Below, piece by piece: positions 27,614 through 37,098 of a stretch of DNA of 64,000 nt. Each line of letters starts with the position of its first letter. Within the stretch, counting starts at the first letter, position 1. Source of the DNA: Terricaulis sp. Lineage in GTDB: Bacteria; Pseudomonadota; Alphaproteobacteria; Caulobacterales; Aquidulcibacteraceae. A program made the translations under genes and the position numbers. The stretch covers positions 434,001-498,000 of the forward strand of contig JANPZV010000005.1 of assembly GCA_024707365.1 (NCBI GenBank). The letters run 5' to 3'. Below the pieces are notes generated by a model. The model was not told the DNA's origin, did no database searches, and saw nothing but the letters and a program-made list of their open reading frames with translations.

Positions 27614-29968
27614 TCAGCTTTGCGCGATGACGCGGGCGGCCTGCAGCGCGGCAATTTCTTCGGCGCTATAGCCAAGTTCGGCGAGGATCGCCGCGCTGTG
27701 TTCGCCCAGGCGCGCGGCCGGCCCCTTGCGCACGCCGGGTGTACGCTCAAGCCGCGCCAATTGGCCGATCACCTTGATGTGGCCTTTGATCGATTGCGCA
27801 TCTTCAAACACGCGCCCGCTCGCCTTGGCCCAGGGCTCATGCAGGAAATCGCTCATCCAATTGTGCTCGCGCACGATCTCGGCCGGCGCGCCGGCGCCAT
27901 CCAACATGGCAAACGCATCCGCTGCGCTGCGCGCCGCGAAGAACGGCTCCAGCAGCGCCAGCAGCGCCGCATCATTGCGGCTGCGCGCAGCGGCGCTTGC
28001 AAAGCGCGGATCATCCGCCAGCGCGGGCGCGCCAATTGCAGCAGCCAGCGCCCTGAACGCCGCATCATCACGGCAGGCGATGCACACCCAGCCTTCCGCA
28101 CAGCGATAAATTCGATCGAGCGCGCTAAAGCCTTGTTGCGCGCCATCCAGCCGCAGGCCGTACACCGTCTCGCCCGCGGCGTTCAGAAAATGCGTCGCTG
28201 TTGTCAGCATGCTGGAATGCAATTGCGGGCATTCAAGATAATCGCCGCGCCCAGTGCGGTTGCGCGCCTCCAGCCCCATCAACAGGCCCACAGCGCCCAG
28301 CAAGCCGTTATACAAATCCTCGTTGCCGACAACGCCCCATGCAGGCCGATTGCCTTCGCCGCCGCCTTCATGCATCGCGCCCGTCCAGCAGCTCAGCAGC
28401 GGCGCAAAGCTTTTCAGCTTCGATTTCGGCCCGCTTGAGCCATAGCCCGGCATGTACGCATAGATCAGGCGCGGGTTCGCTTGCAGCATCGCCTCGGCGC
28501 CGAAGCCGAGCTTCTCGGCATTGCCGGGGCGCATATTGTGCAAAACGATGTCGGCCTCAGCGATCAGTTTTTGCAGGATCGCCTGCCCTTCCGGCGCTTT
28601 CAGATTGAGCGCCAGATTGCGCTTGCCGCGCTGGGCGCCATCAAACAGATCCGCCAGCGGCCGCATCTGATCGCCCTCAAGCGGCTCAACCTTGATCACC
28701 TCGGCGCCGAGATCGGAAAGGATGCGCGCGCCAAACGAGCACGCAAAGAATGCGCCAAGATCGACAATGCGCACTCCGCTCAGCGGCGCGCCATCGATGC
28801 CGGCTTGCTTTGCATCCGCCGCGCGCGGCGTCCGCGCCAGCAAAGCGCTAAGCGCAGCATTATCCGCGCCGATCGCGGGCGCGGGGCGCGGCGCCGCCGG
28901 CGCATTGGCGCGAAAGCGCAACGCAGGCGCCGCTTGCCGGATTGCGCCGAAATCGGCGTCCTCAAGCGTCACCGCCTGCCCGGTCGCGCCGATCTGCGCG
29001 TCGTTCAGCACTTGCGCCGGCGGCAACACTGGAAGCGCTGCAACATCTTCTGCATGCAGCAGCGCAATCCATTCATCGCGCGGGCGCTGCGTGAACGCCG
29101 CCTCAATCTCAAACCGCGCGGCCTGATACTCATCGTCCGTCAGCGGCACGGCGAATTCCGGGCCTTTGACCGTTTGAATGCGATCACCAAAGCCAAGCAG
29201 ATCCATCGTACGCTTAAAGCCAGCGCCGCCCGTGGTGCTGAGATATAGTTGCTCGCCATCGCTGGCCTCGCACATGGCGCTGATGATGCGGGTTTTGCCA
29301 AAGCGCAGCGGCGATGAGCGGTCCTTCGTGGTCATGAAGGATTGCCCGCCCTCCTGCCACCAATGCATCACCGAAAGCGCCGCCGCCGCATCCAGCAAGG
29401 AGGCGTCAATGCTTTGCCCCTCGCCACTTTCGCGCCGCGCGCGCAGCGCCGCCAGCACGCCAATGCTGGCCACAAACATCAGCGCATAATGCATCGCCGG
29501 ATGCCCGAGATAGACCGGCCCCTCGCGCCAGCGTGACGTAAGCGTGCTCATCAGCCCCAGCCGCGCCGCGGCGAGCGATTCCCCGTAAGGCCGGCCGCTC
29601 AGCGGCGTATCGCGCCCGTAAGCGGAGAGCGCGCATTCGATCAGCCCCGGATTGGCCGCCGCCAGCGCCATGCGCGCCAGCCCCTTGGCCTGCTCCTGCT
29701 CTGGCGTCAGCGAATGCACGAACACATCGGCGCGCGCAATCAGCGCCCGCAGCGCCGCCAAATCGGCGTCGCTTTCCAAATCAAGCGTGATGCTTTTCTT
29801 GCCGCGATCCCAGCTCTTGCGTGTCAGATCATGCGCATAGAACGCCCCACCCGGCGGCTCGATCTTGATCACCTCCGCGCCATGATCGGCAAGCAACATG
29901 CCCAGCATCGCGCCAGGCATGACGGTGGATGCGTCGATCACGACGACGCCGGCGAGCGGGCCTGCCAT
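27614..29968 (-). CDS. Fused double CoA-transferase family III protein
   Basis: A 784-residue protein made of two CaiB-type domains. Domain 1 (about 1-390) starts LAGVVVIDASTVMPGAMLGMLLADHG and has GEGQSIDASLLDAAAAL, whose Asp matches the catalytic residue. Domain 2 (about 400-784) starts LSGVRIVDLGAFFACSFGARILSDLG and has TGRGDYLECPQLHSSML, where the Asp is replaced by His. The second half is therefore probably structural or has lost the acyl-aspartate chemistry. Class III enzymes work as interlocked dimers, so a fusion could form one lopsided unit. It lies 4 bases downstream of the Rieske oxygenase gene and is likely co-transcribed with it. Confidence 0.9.
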   Translation of the reverse strand: MAGPLAGVVVIDASTVMPGAMLGMLLADHGAEVIKIEPPGGAFYAHDLTRKSWDRGKKSITLDLESDADLAALRALIARADVFVHSLTPEQEQAKGLARMALAAANPGLIECALSAYGRDTPLSGRPYGESLAAARLGLMSTLTSRWREGPVYLGHPAMHYALMFVASIGVLAALRARRESGEGQSIDASLLDAAAALSVMHWWQEGGQSFMTTKDRSSPLRFGKTRIISAMCEASDGEQLYLSTTGGAGFKRTMDLLGFGDRIQTVKGPEFAVPLTDDEYQAARFEIEAAFTQRPRDEWIALLHAEDVAALPVLPPAQVLNDAQIGATGQAVTLEDADFGAIRQAAPALRFRANAPAAPRPAPAIGADNAALSALLARTPRAADAKQAGIDGAPLSGVRIVDLGAFFACSFGARILSDLGAEVIKVEPLEGDQMRPLADLFDGAQRGKRNLALNLKAPEGQAILQKLIAEADIVLHNMRPGNAEKLGFGAEAMLQANPRLIYAYMPGYGSSGPKSKLKSFAPLLSCWTGAMHEGGGEGNRPAWGVVGNEDLYNGLLGAVGLLMGLEARNRTGRGDYLECPQLHSSMLTTATHFLNAAGETVYGLRLDGAQQGFSALDRIYRCAEGWVCIACRDDAAFRALAAAIGAPALADDPRFASAAARSRNDAALLALLEPFFAARSAADAFAMLDGAGAPAEIVREHNWMSDFLHEPWAKASGRVFEDAQSIKGHIKVIGQLARLERTPGVRKGPAARLGEHSAAILAELGYSAEEIAALQAARVIAQS

Positions 29969-29972
29969 TGCC

Positions 29973-31019
29973 TTAGCCCGCTTTCGCGCCCGCTTGCGCC
30001 TCAGGATAAAACTGCTCGGCCCAGCGGCGCATTTTCAGGAAATACTTGCCTTCAAAGCGCCCGTACGCTGGCCGGCGCATATAGACCATGTTGGCCCAGA
30101 TCTCGAAATCGGCCTGCTGCTGGAGTTTCTGCTCCTCCACGCGCTTAAGCGCGCCGCCAACCGGCGCATCGCCTTCGCAGCCTTCAGCATTCATATCCTG
30201 CTCAACCAGCACGCAGCCGAACATATCGCTTTTTTCGTTATCGATCGGGGTGGTGTTTGAAAACACAATCGCCGGAAAGCGCCACGGCTTGCCCGGAAAC
30301 TCCGGCACGCGCACCACCATCGCGCCCACGCCATGCGCCTCGGCGGTCGCGCGCGGCGGCTTGGCCTTCACGTAGGCGATCGGCCCATCGAGATCGAGTT
30401 CTGGATAATCGCTCTCGCTGCGCTGCGGAGAGATGAAAGTGTTTTTGTGCACGTAGATGAAGTGATCGATATCGACCAGATTCTCCGTCACGTATTGCGG
30501 CTGCGCCGTCACGTTGGTCCAGCCATAGGCGGTGTGTTCATTGATCGGCAGATATTTCTTATCGCCGCCGCGCTCTTCCTTCGGCGCGGGCCAAAGCGGA
30601 TCGCGGTTCAGCGCGTCATGCCACACCCAGATGATGCCGCAGGTTTCCACCGTGGGATAACGCTTGATCCGCCGCCGCGCTTCAGAGGCTTTGCCCTCTG
30701 ACGGCGCCATGATGTTGCGCCCGTCCGGCCCCCAGGTCCAGCCGTGATAGGGGCAAACGATGTTGCAGCCTTCGACGCGCCCGCCATGCGCCAGATGCGC
30801 GCCAAAATGCGCACAAAACGCCGACATCACCACGGCCTGCCCGTCCTCGCCGCGATACATCACTTGCTGCTGCTTGAAATATTTCAGCGCGCGCACATCG
30901 CCCGCTTTGAGCTCGTGCGACCAGCCCACCTGGAACCAGCCCGTGGGCATCACCGTATAGGGAAAGCCAACCGCGTCCGGAATTTCCTCCAGAATCGGCA
31001 CGTCATTCTCCATACTCAT
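29973..31019 (-). CDS. Rieske non-heme iron oxygenase, KshA-like
   Basis: A 348-residue oxygenase component. The Rieske cluster ligands are CAHFGAHL and CPYHGWTWG at about residues 69-95. The mononuclear iron site is suggested by ENLVDIDHFIYVHKNTF (two His, with an Asp later). The length and the start (PTGWFQVGWSHELKAGDVRALKYF) are like 3-ketosteroid 9-alpha-hydroxylase oxygenases and related sterol-type Rieske enzymes, rather than ring-hydroxylating dioxygenases. The start at 31019 has AGGAG six bases upstream. The gene overlaps the IclR stop by 17 bases. No reductase gene is in the window, so electron partners must lie elsewhere. A steroid substrate is inference. Confidence 0.88.
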   Translation of the reverse strand: MSMENDVPILEEIPDAVGFPYTVMPTGWFQVGWSHELKAGDVRALKYFKQQQVMYRGEDGQAVVMSAFCAHFGAHLAHGGRVEGCNIVCPYHGWTWGPDGRNIMAPSEGKASEARRRIKRYPTVETCGIIWVWHDALNRDPLWPAPKEERGGDKKYLPINEHTAYGWTNVTAQPQYVTENLVDIDHFIYVHKNTFISPQRSESDYPELDLDGPIAYVKAKPPRATAEAHGVGAMVVRVPEFPGKPWRFPAIVFSNTTPIDNEKSDMFGCVLVEQDMNAEGCEGDAPVGGALKRVEEQKLQQQADFEIWANMVYMRRPAYGRFEGKYFLKMRRWAEQFYPEAQAGAKAG

Positions 31020-31830
31020 CGCACGCTCCTATCGTCGCTTTTTTTTCTTTGTCCCACAGCGCCCGAATGCTCGCCGCCAGCGAGACCAGCATGGGGCCGA
31101 TCTCGCGCTCGAGCTGTTGCGGCCGCAGGCGGAACGTCGGCGCGCCGCAATTGATCGCCAGATACATGCCGGTTTCCGGCTCACGCATGAGCGGAACGGC
31201 GACGCCATGAATGTGCTCGGCCCAATCGCCTTTCGACAGCGCAAAGCCTGATTTTTCCATCTGCGCCAGCGCCGCCTTCACCACCTCGCGCGCATCGGGC
31301 CGCTGCTGCGCCAAGCTGGTGAGCTTTGCTGAAAGCGCAGCCGGTTCGAGCATGGAAAGCAGCGCAAAGCCAATGGCCGAGCGCGCAAGCGGCAAGCGGG
31401 CGCCGATCTCGGTTGAGAACACATCCGGATCGCCGGAGCGCACGCACTCGATATAAACAGAATCGAGCCCGCTCAGCAGGCCGATGGAAAGGTTCATGCC
31501 GATGCGGCTGGCGCATTCCTGCATCAAGGGGCGCGCCACGCGATGCACGCCCACATTCGCCAGCAGCGGATTGGCAAGGCTGAGCCCGCGCGCGCCAAGC
31601 CGGTATTTCGCGCGGCCGGCGTCGTAAACCAGATAGCCCAGCAGCGCGAGCGTGCGCGTGAGCCGCGCCGTTGTCGGGCGCGTCAGCCCGACGCGCAGCG
31701 CGATTTCCGAATTGCCCATGAGCGGCGCCTCCGGCGTGAACACCTCAAGCACCGAAAGGCCCTTCACCAGCGTCATGGCGACATCCGCCTCGCGCTCGCT
31801 ATTGGAAATATTGGCCTGCATGATTGTCAT
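31003..31830 (-). CDS. IclR family transcriptional regulator
   Basis: About 275 residues from ATG 31830; a GTG at 31848 is also possible. The N-terminal winged helix has VKGLSVLEVFTPEAPLMGNSE and ALRVGLTRPTTARLTRTLALLGYL, followed by the YRLGARGL linker typical of IclR. The C-terminal effector domain has LRSG-like ECVRSGDPDV and the aromatic-acid-type pocket GVAVPLMREPETGMYLAINCG. Such proteins control catabolism of aromatic or related acids. It overlaps the Rieske gene by 17 bases, so the two are translationally coupled, and it probably regulates the Rieske/CoA-transferase operon in which it is the first gene. Confidence 0.9.
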   Translation of the reverse strand: MTIMQANISNSEREADVAMTLVKGLSVLEVFTPEAPLMGNSEIALRVGLTRPTTARLTRTLALLGYLVYDAGRAKYRLGARGLSLANPLLANVGVHRVARPLMQECASRIGMNLSIGLLSGLDSVYIECVRSGDPDVFSTEIGARLPLARSAIGFALLSMLEPAALSAKLTSLAQQRPDAREVVKAALAQMEKSGFALSKGDWAEHIHGVAVPLMREPETGMYLAINCGAPTFRLRPQQLEREIGPMLVSLAASIRALWDKEKKATIGACDEYGE

Positions 31831-31953
31831 CTCGCACCAATTTTGCACTACAAGTCAATTTAAAAGAACGATTTTCGCATTTTCGTCCGAATAATGGACA
31901 CTCGCGCGCGTGATGCTGTTCAGCGGGTTGGCGCCCTGCACCTGCGCGTTTCG

Positions 31954-33119
31954 TCAGAACGATTTCGGCAAGCCCAGCACATGCGTGGCGACATGGCTGA
32001 GGATCAGATTGGTTGAAATCGGCTGCCACTTGATAAAGCCGCGTCTCGCGGAACTTGCGCTCGATGTCGTATTCTTCGGCAAAGCCAAAGCCGCCATGCG
32101 TTTGCAAACACATATCGGCCGCATACCAAGAGGCTTCGGAGGCGACGAGCTTGGCCATGTTCGCCTCGGCGCCGCACGGCAGCCCCGCATCAAACAGGCG
32201 CGCGGCGTTGTCCACCATCAGCGCGGCGCTCGCCTTCTGCACGTAGGCGCGCGCGATCGGGAATTGCACGCCCTGGTTCTCACCAATCGCGCGGCCAAAC
32301 ACTTGGCGCGTCTTGGCGTAGTCGCTGGCCCGATCGATGAAGAAGCGCGCATCGCCGATGCACTCGGAAGCGATCAGAATCCGCTCCGCGTTCATGCCAT
32401 CGAGAATATAGCGAAAGCCCTTGCCCTCCTCGCCGACAAGATTGGCCGCGGGCACGCGCAAATTGTCGAAAAACAGCTCTGTTGTCGCGTGATTCAGCAT
32501 GGTGCGCACCGGGCGGATGGTCAGCCCATTGCCCACCGCCTCGCGCATATCCACGATCAGCACGCTCATGCCTTCGTGCGGGCGCGCCGCATCTTCGCGC
32601 GCCGTGGTGCGGCACAAAAGGATCATCAGATCCGAATGTTCGGCGCGCGAAATCCAAAGCTTCTGCCCGTTGATGACATAATGATCGCCATCGCGCCGCG
32701 CGAAGGTGGAGATGCGCGTTGTGTCCGTGCCCGCTGTCGGCTCGGTCACACCGAACGCCTGCAAGCGCAATTCGCCCGAGGCGATCTTCGGCAGATAGGC
32801 CTGCTTCTGCGCCGGGCTGCCGTGCCGCAGGATCGTGCCCATCGTATACATCTGCGCATGGCAGGCGCCGCCATTGCAGCCAGAGGCGTGCACCTCTTCC
32901 AGCACCGCGGTGGCCGCGCCCAGGCCAAGGCCGGAGCCGCCATATTCTTCCGGGATCAGCACCGAGAGAAACCCTGCCTGCGTCAGCGCGCGGACGAACT
33001 CGGTCGGGTAGGCGCGGTCGCGATCGAAGTGCGCGCCAATATTCGCCGGGGAATTTCTCGCACAGGCGGCGCACGGAGGCGCGGATGTCGGCAAAGGCGG
33101 TTTCGGCGGGCTCAGCCAT
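31954..33119 (-). CDS. Acyl-CoA dehydrogenase, two frameshifts
   Basis: About 388 residues over three frames. The N-terminus MAEPAETAFADIRASVRRLC, then KFPGEYWR, continues as HFDRDRAYPTEFVRALTQ after one extra base near 33031-33036. The body has LIPEEYGGSGLGLGAATAVLEEVHASG, FGVTEPTAGTDTTRIST and QKLWISRAEHSDLM. A second extra base near 32021-32025 hides the proper end, LYQVAPISTNLILSHVATHV, then LGLPKSF. The last part has no YEGT motif. Corrected, it is a normal dehydrogenase. It is divergent from the LysR gene (93 bases), and upstream of IclR on the same strand with a 123-base gap. Two separate indels in one conserved gene favour sequence error. Confidence 0.85.
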
Positions 33120-33212
33120 GAAGGATCGGCTCCAGAGAGGGTGTCCAACCTCTAGACGCGGCGGGCTATGTCGTCCAAAACCTAAAGCGTCGTGTAGCCA
33201 TGCCTTGATGTT

Positions 33213-34195
33213 ATGACCCTTACCCAGCTCGCCAATTTCATCCGCATCGCCGAACTGCAGAGCCTCTCCAAAGCCGCGCTGGTGGTGGGCGTGGCCCAGC
33301 CGGCGCTATCGCGGCAGCTGCGCACGCTGGAGGCGGAGATGGGCTCGCCGCTGTTTGTCCGGCATGCCTGGGGCGTGGCGCTGACGCCGGCTGGCGAAAC
33401 CCTGCTGACGCGCGCCCGCCGCGTGCTCGCGGAAGCCGAAAGCGCGCGCGATGCGGTGCAGGCGCTGGCCAAGCGGCCGACTGGGCGGATCTCGCTCGGC
33501 GTGCCCGCCTCGGTGGGGCCAAGCCTTTTTGCCGCGACTCGCGCCGTTATTGCGCAAGAAGTATCCTGATCTGCGCCCCTCCTTCGTCGATGGCTTCAGC
33601 GCCGCCCAGCATGAGCGCGTGGTCTCCGGCGATCTCGATCTCGCCATCCTCTATAGCGACCGCACCCTCGGCCCGTTGCCGACCACCCCGCTGCTCACCG
33701 AAGATCTGATGCTGGTGGGCCCCCTGGCGCAAAGGTGCGCGTTGGCGCCGCCGCCGACATGCTACGCGATCGGGCGCTGATCCTGCCAAGCCGGCCCAAT
33801 CGGCTGAGGCTCCTGGTGGATGAAACCGCCTTCACCCCCGCCGCGCCGCCGCTCGAAGTGGATTCGCTGCCGGCCATGATCGCCCTGGTGGAAAGCGGCT
33901 CGGGTTTTACCGTGCTGCCCTATTCCGCGGTGGCGGACGCGGCCGAGCGCGGCGCGGTGCAGCTTTGGCCGCTGGCCGATCCCCGCTCACGCGCACGCTG
34001 GTGCTGGTGCGCGCGCCCGAGCGGCATGCCTCCCCCGCCGTGCAAGCGGTGGAAGAAGAGATCGCCATCCTCACCAGCGCGCTGGCCGAGCGCATGCGCT
34101 GGCGCGCGCTGACGCCGGCCGCGGCGCGGCCATACAAAAAAGGCATGATCGCGCGGCCGCTTCGGTCTTTGACGGGGCCGCGCGCGCTGCTTTAG
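33213..34195 (+). CDS. LysR family regulator, three frameshifts
   Basis: About 327 residues. The HTH is intact: MTLTQLANFIRIAELQSLSK, then AQPALSRQLRTLEAEMGSPLF and GVALTPAGETLL. The effector domain moves through three more frames. One base is missing near 33531. One C is missing in a run at 33720-33724; restoring it gives LVGPPGAKVRVGAAADML. One C is missing in a run at 33981-33984; restoring it gives ADPPLTRTLVLVRAPERH. The corrected protein has LILPSRPNRLRLLVDE, typical of the Nac/Cbl-like or itaconate-type LysR branch. It lies 8 bases before the CitE-like gene on the same strand and probably regulates it, which differs from the usual divergent layout. Confidence 0.84.
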
Positions 34196-34203
34196 CGTGG
34201 CGC

Positions 34204-35001
34204 ATGGCGTCCTTCCGCACTCTTCTGTTTGTCCCCGCCGCCCGGCCCGAGCGGTTCGCCCGCGCGCTGGGCGCCGGCGCTGATTGCATCTGCCTTGATC
34301 TCGAAGACGCTACGGCGCCCGCGCAGAAAGACGCCGCCCGCATCGACGCCGCCGCGTTTCTCAAAGGCGAACGCGATGGCCCGCCTGTTGGCGTGCGCAT
34401 CAACGCGCAAGACAGCCAGTGGGCCGAAGCCGATCTCGCCGCCATCGCCGCGCATGCTGATTTCATCATGGTCCCGAAGGCGGCGTCAGCGGCGCAGCTT
34501 GCGCCGCTGGCCACGCTTAAAACGCCGCTGTGGCCGCTGATCGAAAGCGCCGAAGGGCTGATGCGCGCCTGGGAGATCGCCGCCGCGCCGCAGGTGGCGG
34601 GCGTATTGTTCGGCGCGTTCGATTACGCGGCGGATGTCGGCTGCGAGATGGCGTGGGAGCCTTTGCTGTTCGCTCGCAGTCAAGTCGCCGCCGCCTGCGC
34701 CCGCGCGCGCATCGAAGCCCTGGATTCCCCCGATGGCGATCTCAGCGGCGGCGAAGCGTTCGCACAATCGACGCTGCGCGCCAAAGCGCTTGGCTTTACC
34801 GGCCGCGCCTGCATCCATCCGGCGCAAGTGGCGCCGGCGAACGCCGCCTATACGCCAAGCGAAGCGGAAATCGCCCGCGCCCGCCGCGTGCTGGACGCCT
34901 TCGACGCCGCAGGCGGCGCCGCCGCGCAATTAGATGGGCGGCTGATCGAACAGCCCGTGGCGCTTGCCGCGCGGCGCGTGCTTGAACGGGCGCGCGCCTG
35001 A
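34204..35001 (+). CDS. CitE-like HpcH/HpaI lyase (citramalyl/malyl-CoA lyase family)
   Basis: A 265-residue TIM-barrel lyase. FRTLLFVPAARPERFARALGAG, ADCICLDLEDATAPAQKDAAR, GVRINAQDS and LWPLIESAEGLMRAWEIA with the metal-binding Glu and later LFGAFDYAADVG are typical of the CitE/CLYBL group, as is ACIHPAQVAPANAAY. Stand-alone CitE-like proteins cleave citramalyl-CoA or malyl-CoA or act as thioesterases; they are not part of citrate lyase. The stop overlaps the next ATG by one base (TGATG at 34999-35003), so it is coupled to the CoA-transferase-like gene. Itaconate breakdown uses this same pair (Ccl and Ict), which is a reasonable guess for function. Confidence 0.88.
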   Translation: MASFRTLLFVPAARPERFARALGAGADCICLDLEDATAPAQKDAARIDAAAFLKGERDGPPVGVRINAQDSQWAEADLAAIAAHADFIMVPKAASAAQLAPLATLKTPLWPLIESAEGLMRAWEIAAAPQVAGVLFGAFDYAADVGCEMAWEPLLFARSQVAAACARARIEALDSPDGDLSGGEAFAQSTLRAKALGFTGRACIHPAQVAPANAAYTPSEAEIARARRVLDAFDAAGGAAAQLDGRLIEQPVALAARRVLERARA

Positions 35002-36231
35002 TGCAACGGCTGCTCGATCTGTTTCAACCCGGCGCCGCGATCTATCTGCCGGGCGCAACGGGCGAATGCCTGGCGCTCACGCAAGCCTTGGCCGCCGCGC
35101 CCGAGCGCATGGCCGGCGTCACCGTTATCAGCGGCCTGCTGCCGGGATTTAACAAGTTCGATTACGCCGCATTGCATCCAGAGGCGCGGCTCACATGCTT
35201 CATGCTGCCGCCGCCGCTGCGCGCCTCGTTCCAGCGCGGGCGGATCGATCTTCTGCCGCTGTCTTACAGCGCAATCGCGCACCATCTCGGCGAACGCAGC
35301 TTCGATGTCGCCGTCGCCCATGTCTCGGCGCCTCGATGAAGCGGGCCGCTGCTCGCTTGGCGTCGCCGCCGATTTCACGCCCATCGCCTGGCCGCGTGCG
35401 CGCCGCAAGGTGCTGGTGATCAACCCGGCCATGCCGGCCTTGGCGCAGAGCCCGTCGCTCGCGCTGGCGGATGCGGACCTCATCATCGAAATCGAACCCT
35501 CGCCGCTCATCAGCGCGCAATCGCGCGCGAGCGGCGAGGTTGAAGCACGCATCGCTGGCCATGTCGCCGCGCTCGTGCCCGAAGGCGCGGCGCTGCAGGT
35601 CGGCATTGGCGGCGCGCCCAGCGCCGCGCTGCCGCTGCTTAAGGATCATCGCGGGCTCATCATCGCCTCCGGCTTTGTTGGGCCTGAGTTTCAGCTGCTT
35701 TGGGACGCCGGCGCCTTCGCGCCCGACGCCGCGCATCAAACCGGCGTGGCCCTCGGCGAAGCTGGCTTTTACGACTGGCTCAAGCACACGCCGCAGGTCC
35801 GCTTTGCCTCGGTGCGCGAAACCCATGACGTGGCCGCGCTTGGCGCGCTGCCGCGCTTCACCGCGATCAATTCCGCGCTGGAGATTGATCTCTTCGGGCA
35901 AGTCAATCTCGAATGGCGCGGCCAGGAGCTGATGGGCGGCGTAGGCGGCGCGCCCGAATTCGGCGCGGCGGCGCAGCGCTCGGCCGGCGGCCGCTCCATT
36001 ATCGCTTTGCCATCCCTCGCCGGCGGGGCCTCGCGCATCGTCAGCAAGCTGAGCGGGCGCACCGTCTCATTGCCGCGCGCGCTGAGCGACACCATCGTCA
36101 CCGAGCATGGCGTGGCCGAATTGCTTGGCAAATCGCTCGACGCCCGCGCCGAAGCGCTGATCGCCATTGCCGCGCCGGCGGCGCGCGACGCCTTGGAACG
36201 CGCCTGGCGCGCGCTGCGCGCCACGCTATAA
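35001..36231 (+). CDS. Acetyl-CoA hydrolase/CoA-transferase family I protein, frameshifted
   Basis: About 410 residues in two frames. The first, MQRLLDLFQPGAAIYLPGAT, then GECLALTQAL, ends in a false stop after AHVSAP; one extra base near 35331-35334 separates it from DEAGRCSLGVAADF. The second has LQVGIGGAPSAALPLLKDHRG, SGFVGPEF, INSALEIDLFGQVNLEW and IVTEHGVAELLGKSL, with the catalytic Glu expected within the TEHG/INSALEID region. The family includes acetyl-CoA hydrolases, 4-hydroxybutyrate CoA-transferases and itaconate CoA-transferase (Ict/RipA). It is coupled to the CitE-like gene by a one-base overlap. Function as itaconate or succinyl-type CoA transferase is inference. Confidence 0.86.
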
Positions 36232-36292
36232 GCCAACGTGCATTGTCAGCGCCGGCTTTATCAGGGCATCTTGGCCGCTGAAGGAGCATTCC

Positions 36293-36595
36293 ATGGCCAA
36301 CATCACGATCACACTGGAAGAAAGCGGCTCAAAGGGCCGCTACGTCGCCCAGGTCGAAGGCTTTGAGGACGTCGGCGAAATGACGTTCTCACGCCTCAAC
36401 CCCACGCTCATCATCGTCGATCATACCGGCGTGCCCGATAGTCTGCGCGGCCAAGGCGTGGGCCAAGCGCTCGCCGCCCACGTGGTCGCCGAGGCGCGCG
36501 CCAAGTCATTCCGCATCGTGCCGCTCTGCCCGTTCTTACGCGCGCAGTTTGAGCGGCATCATCCCGAATGGGCTGACGTGATGGTGGTCTCTTAG
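36293..36595 (+). CDS. Small GNAT-fold N-acetyltransferase (YjdJ-like)
   Basis: A 100-residue protein. The start at ATG 36293 has AAGGAG at 36281-36286. It contains the motif LRGQGVGQALAAHVVAEARAK, the acetyl-CoA-binding A motif, and RIVPLCPFLRAQFERHHPEW, hallmarks of the short YjdJ/GCN5-related acetyltransferases. These minimal GNAT proteins have poorly known substrates. It follows the CoA-transferase-family gene by 61 bases, probably as its own unit, and meets the next gene tail to tail with a 2-base gap. Confidence 0.88.
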   Translation: MANITITLEESGSKGRYVAQVEGFEDVGEMTFSRLNPTLIIVDHTGVPDSLRGQGVGQALAAHVVAEARAKSFRIVPLCPFLRAQFERHHPEWADVMVVS

Positions 36596-36597
36596 GC

Positions 36598-36828
36598 TTA
36601 AGCTTCGGCGCGGCGGCGCGGCAGGCCGTTGACCATCTCGCTGCGCACGTCCACGCGGGCGGCGCGCAGCGCGGCGGCGAACGGGGCGTCCACCAGCATC
36701 ACTTGCACGTCATAGCCGCGCTCGCGCCAGAAGGCCTCGATGCGCGTCTTGAGTTCCTTGGCGCCGGCTTGATCGGTGTAGTCGGCTTGGGCGGCGAGCG
36801 CACGATCGCGCCCGGACTGAAAGTTCAT
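36598..36828 (-). CDS. Small hypothetical protein
   Basis: A 76-residue protein of unknown function. The start at 36828 (MNFQSGRDRALAAQADYTDQ) is preferred over an upstream ATG because AGGTGA lies just before it. The sequence is mixed helix and charged, with KELKTRIEAFWRERGYDVQV, and ends in Arg-rich SEMVNGLPRRRAEA. There is no membrane segment or signal. The pattern resembles short conserved proteins found in Alphaproteobacteria, but I cannot assign a family. It is convergent with the acetyltransferase gene. Confidence 0.7.
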   Translation of the reverse strand: MNFQSGRDRALAAQADYTDQAGAKELKTRIEAFWRERGYDVQVMLVDAPFAAALRAARVDVRSEMVNGLPRRRAEA

Positions 36829-37098
36829 GTCACCTGGTCTTTCTGGCACTGACGAGTGGGGAGGCGCCGGGCTCAAGCCGCCCAGGCTTTGGTCTGCTCA
36901 TTTGCGGCGGAAGCCGCGATGGTTTTGGATAGCCGCGCCGGACAACGCCGTCCTTGCGCAAGGTCAAGCGCGCGTTCCTAACGGCGATCGCGGCAGAGGC
37001 AAGCGCGTATTTGATTGGCGGCCTACACAAGCCTGTGATGGCGCTAACCTGTCGCGGGACAGCCGTGAACTTTCAGCCGCTTCGCGCGTTAAACCGGC
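36829..37098. other. Intergenic gap, nothing recognised
   Basis: This 270-base gap lies between the divergent 76-residue gene and the cfa gene and must hold both promoters. I see no clear -35/-10 pair, operator, RNA or repeat in it. Confidence 0.4.

Noticed and set aside
33213..34195. LysR gene as a genuine pseudogene
   Set aside because: Three indels look like decay, but all parts stay conserved and two lie in C-runs as in other broken genes here, so sequence error is more likely.
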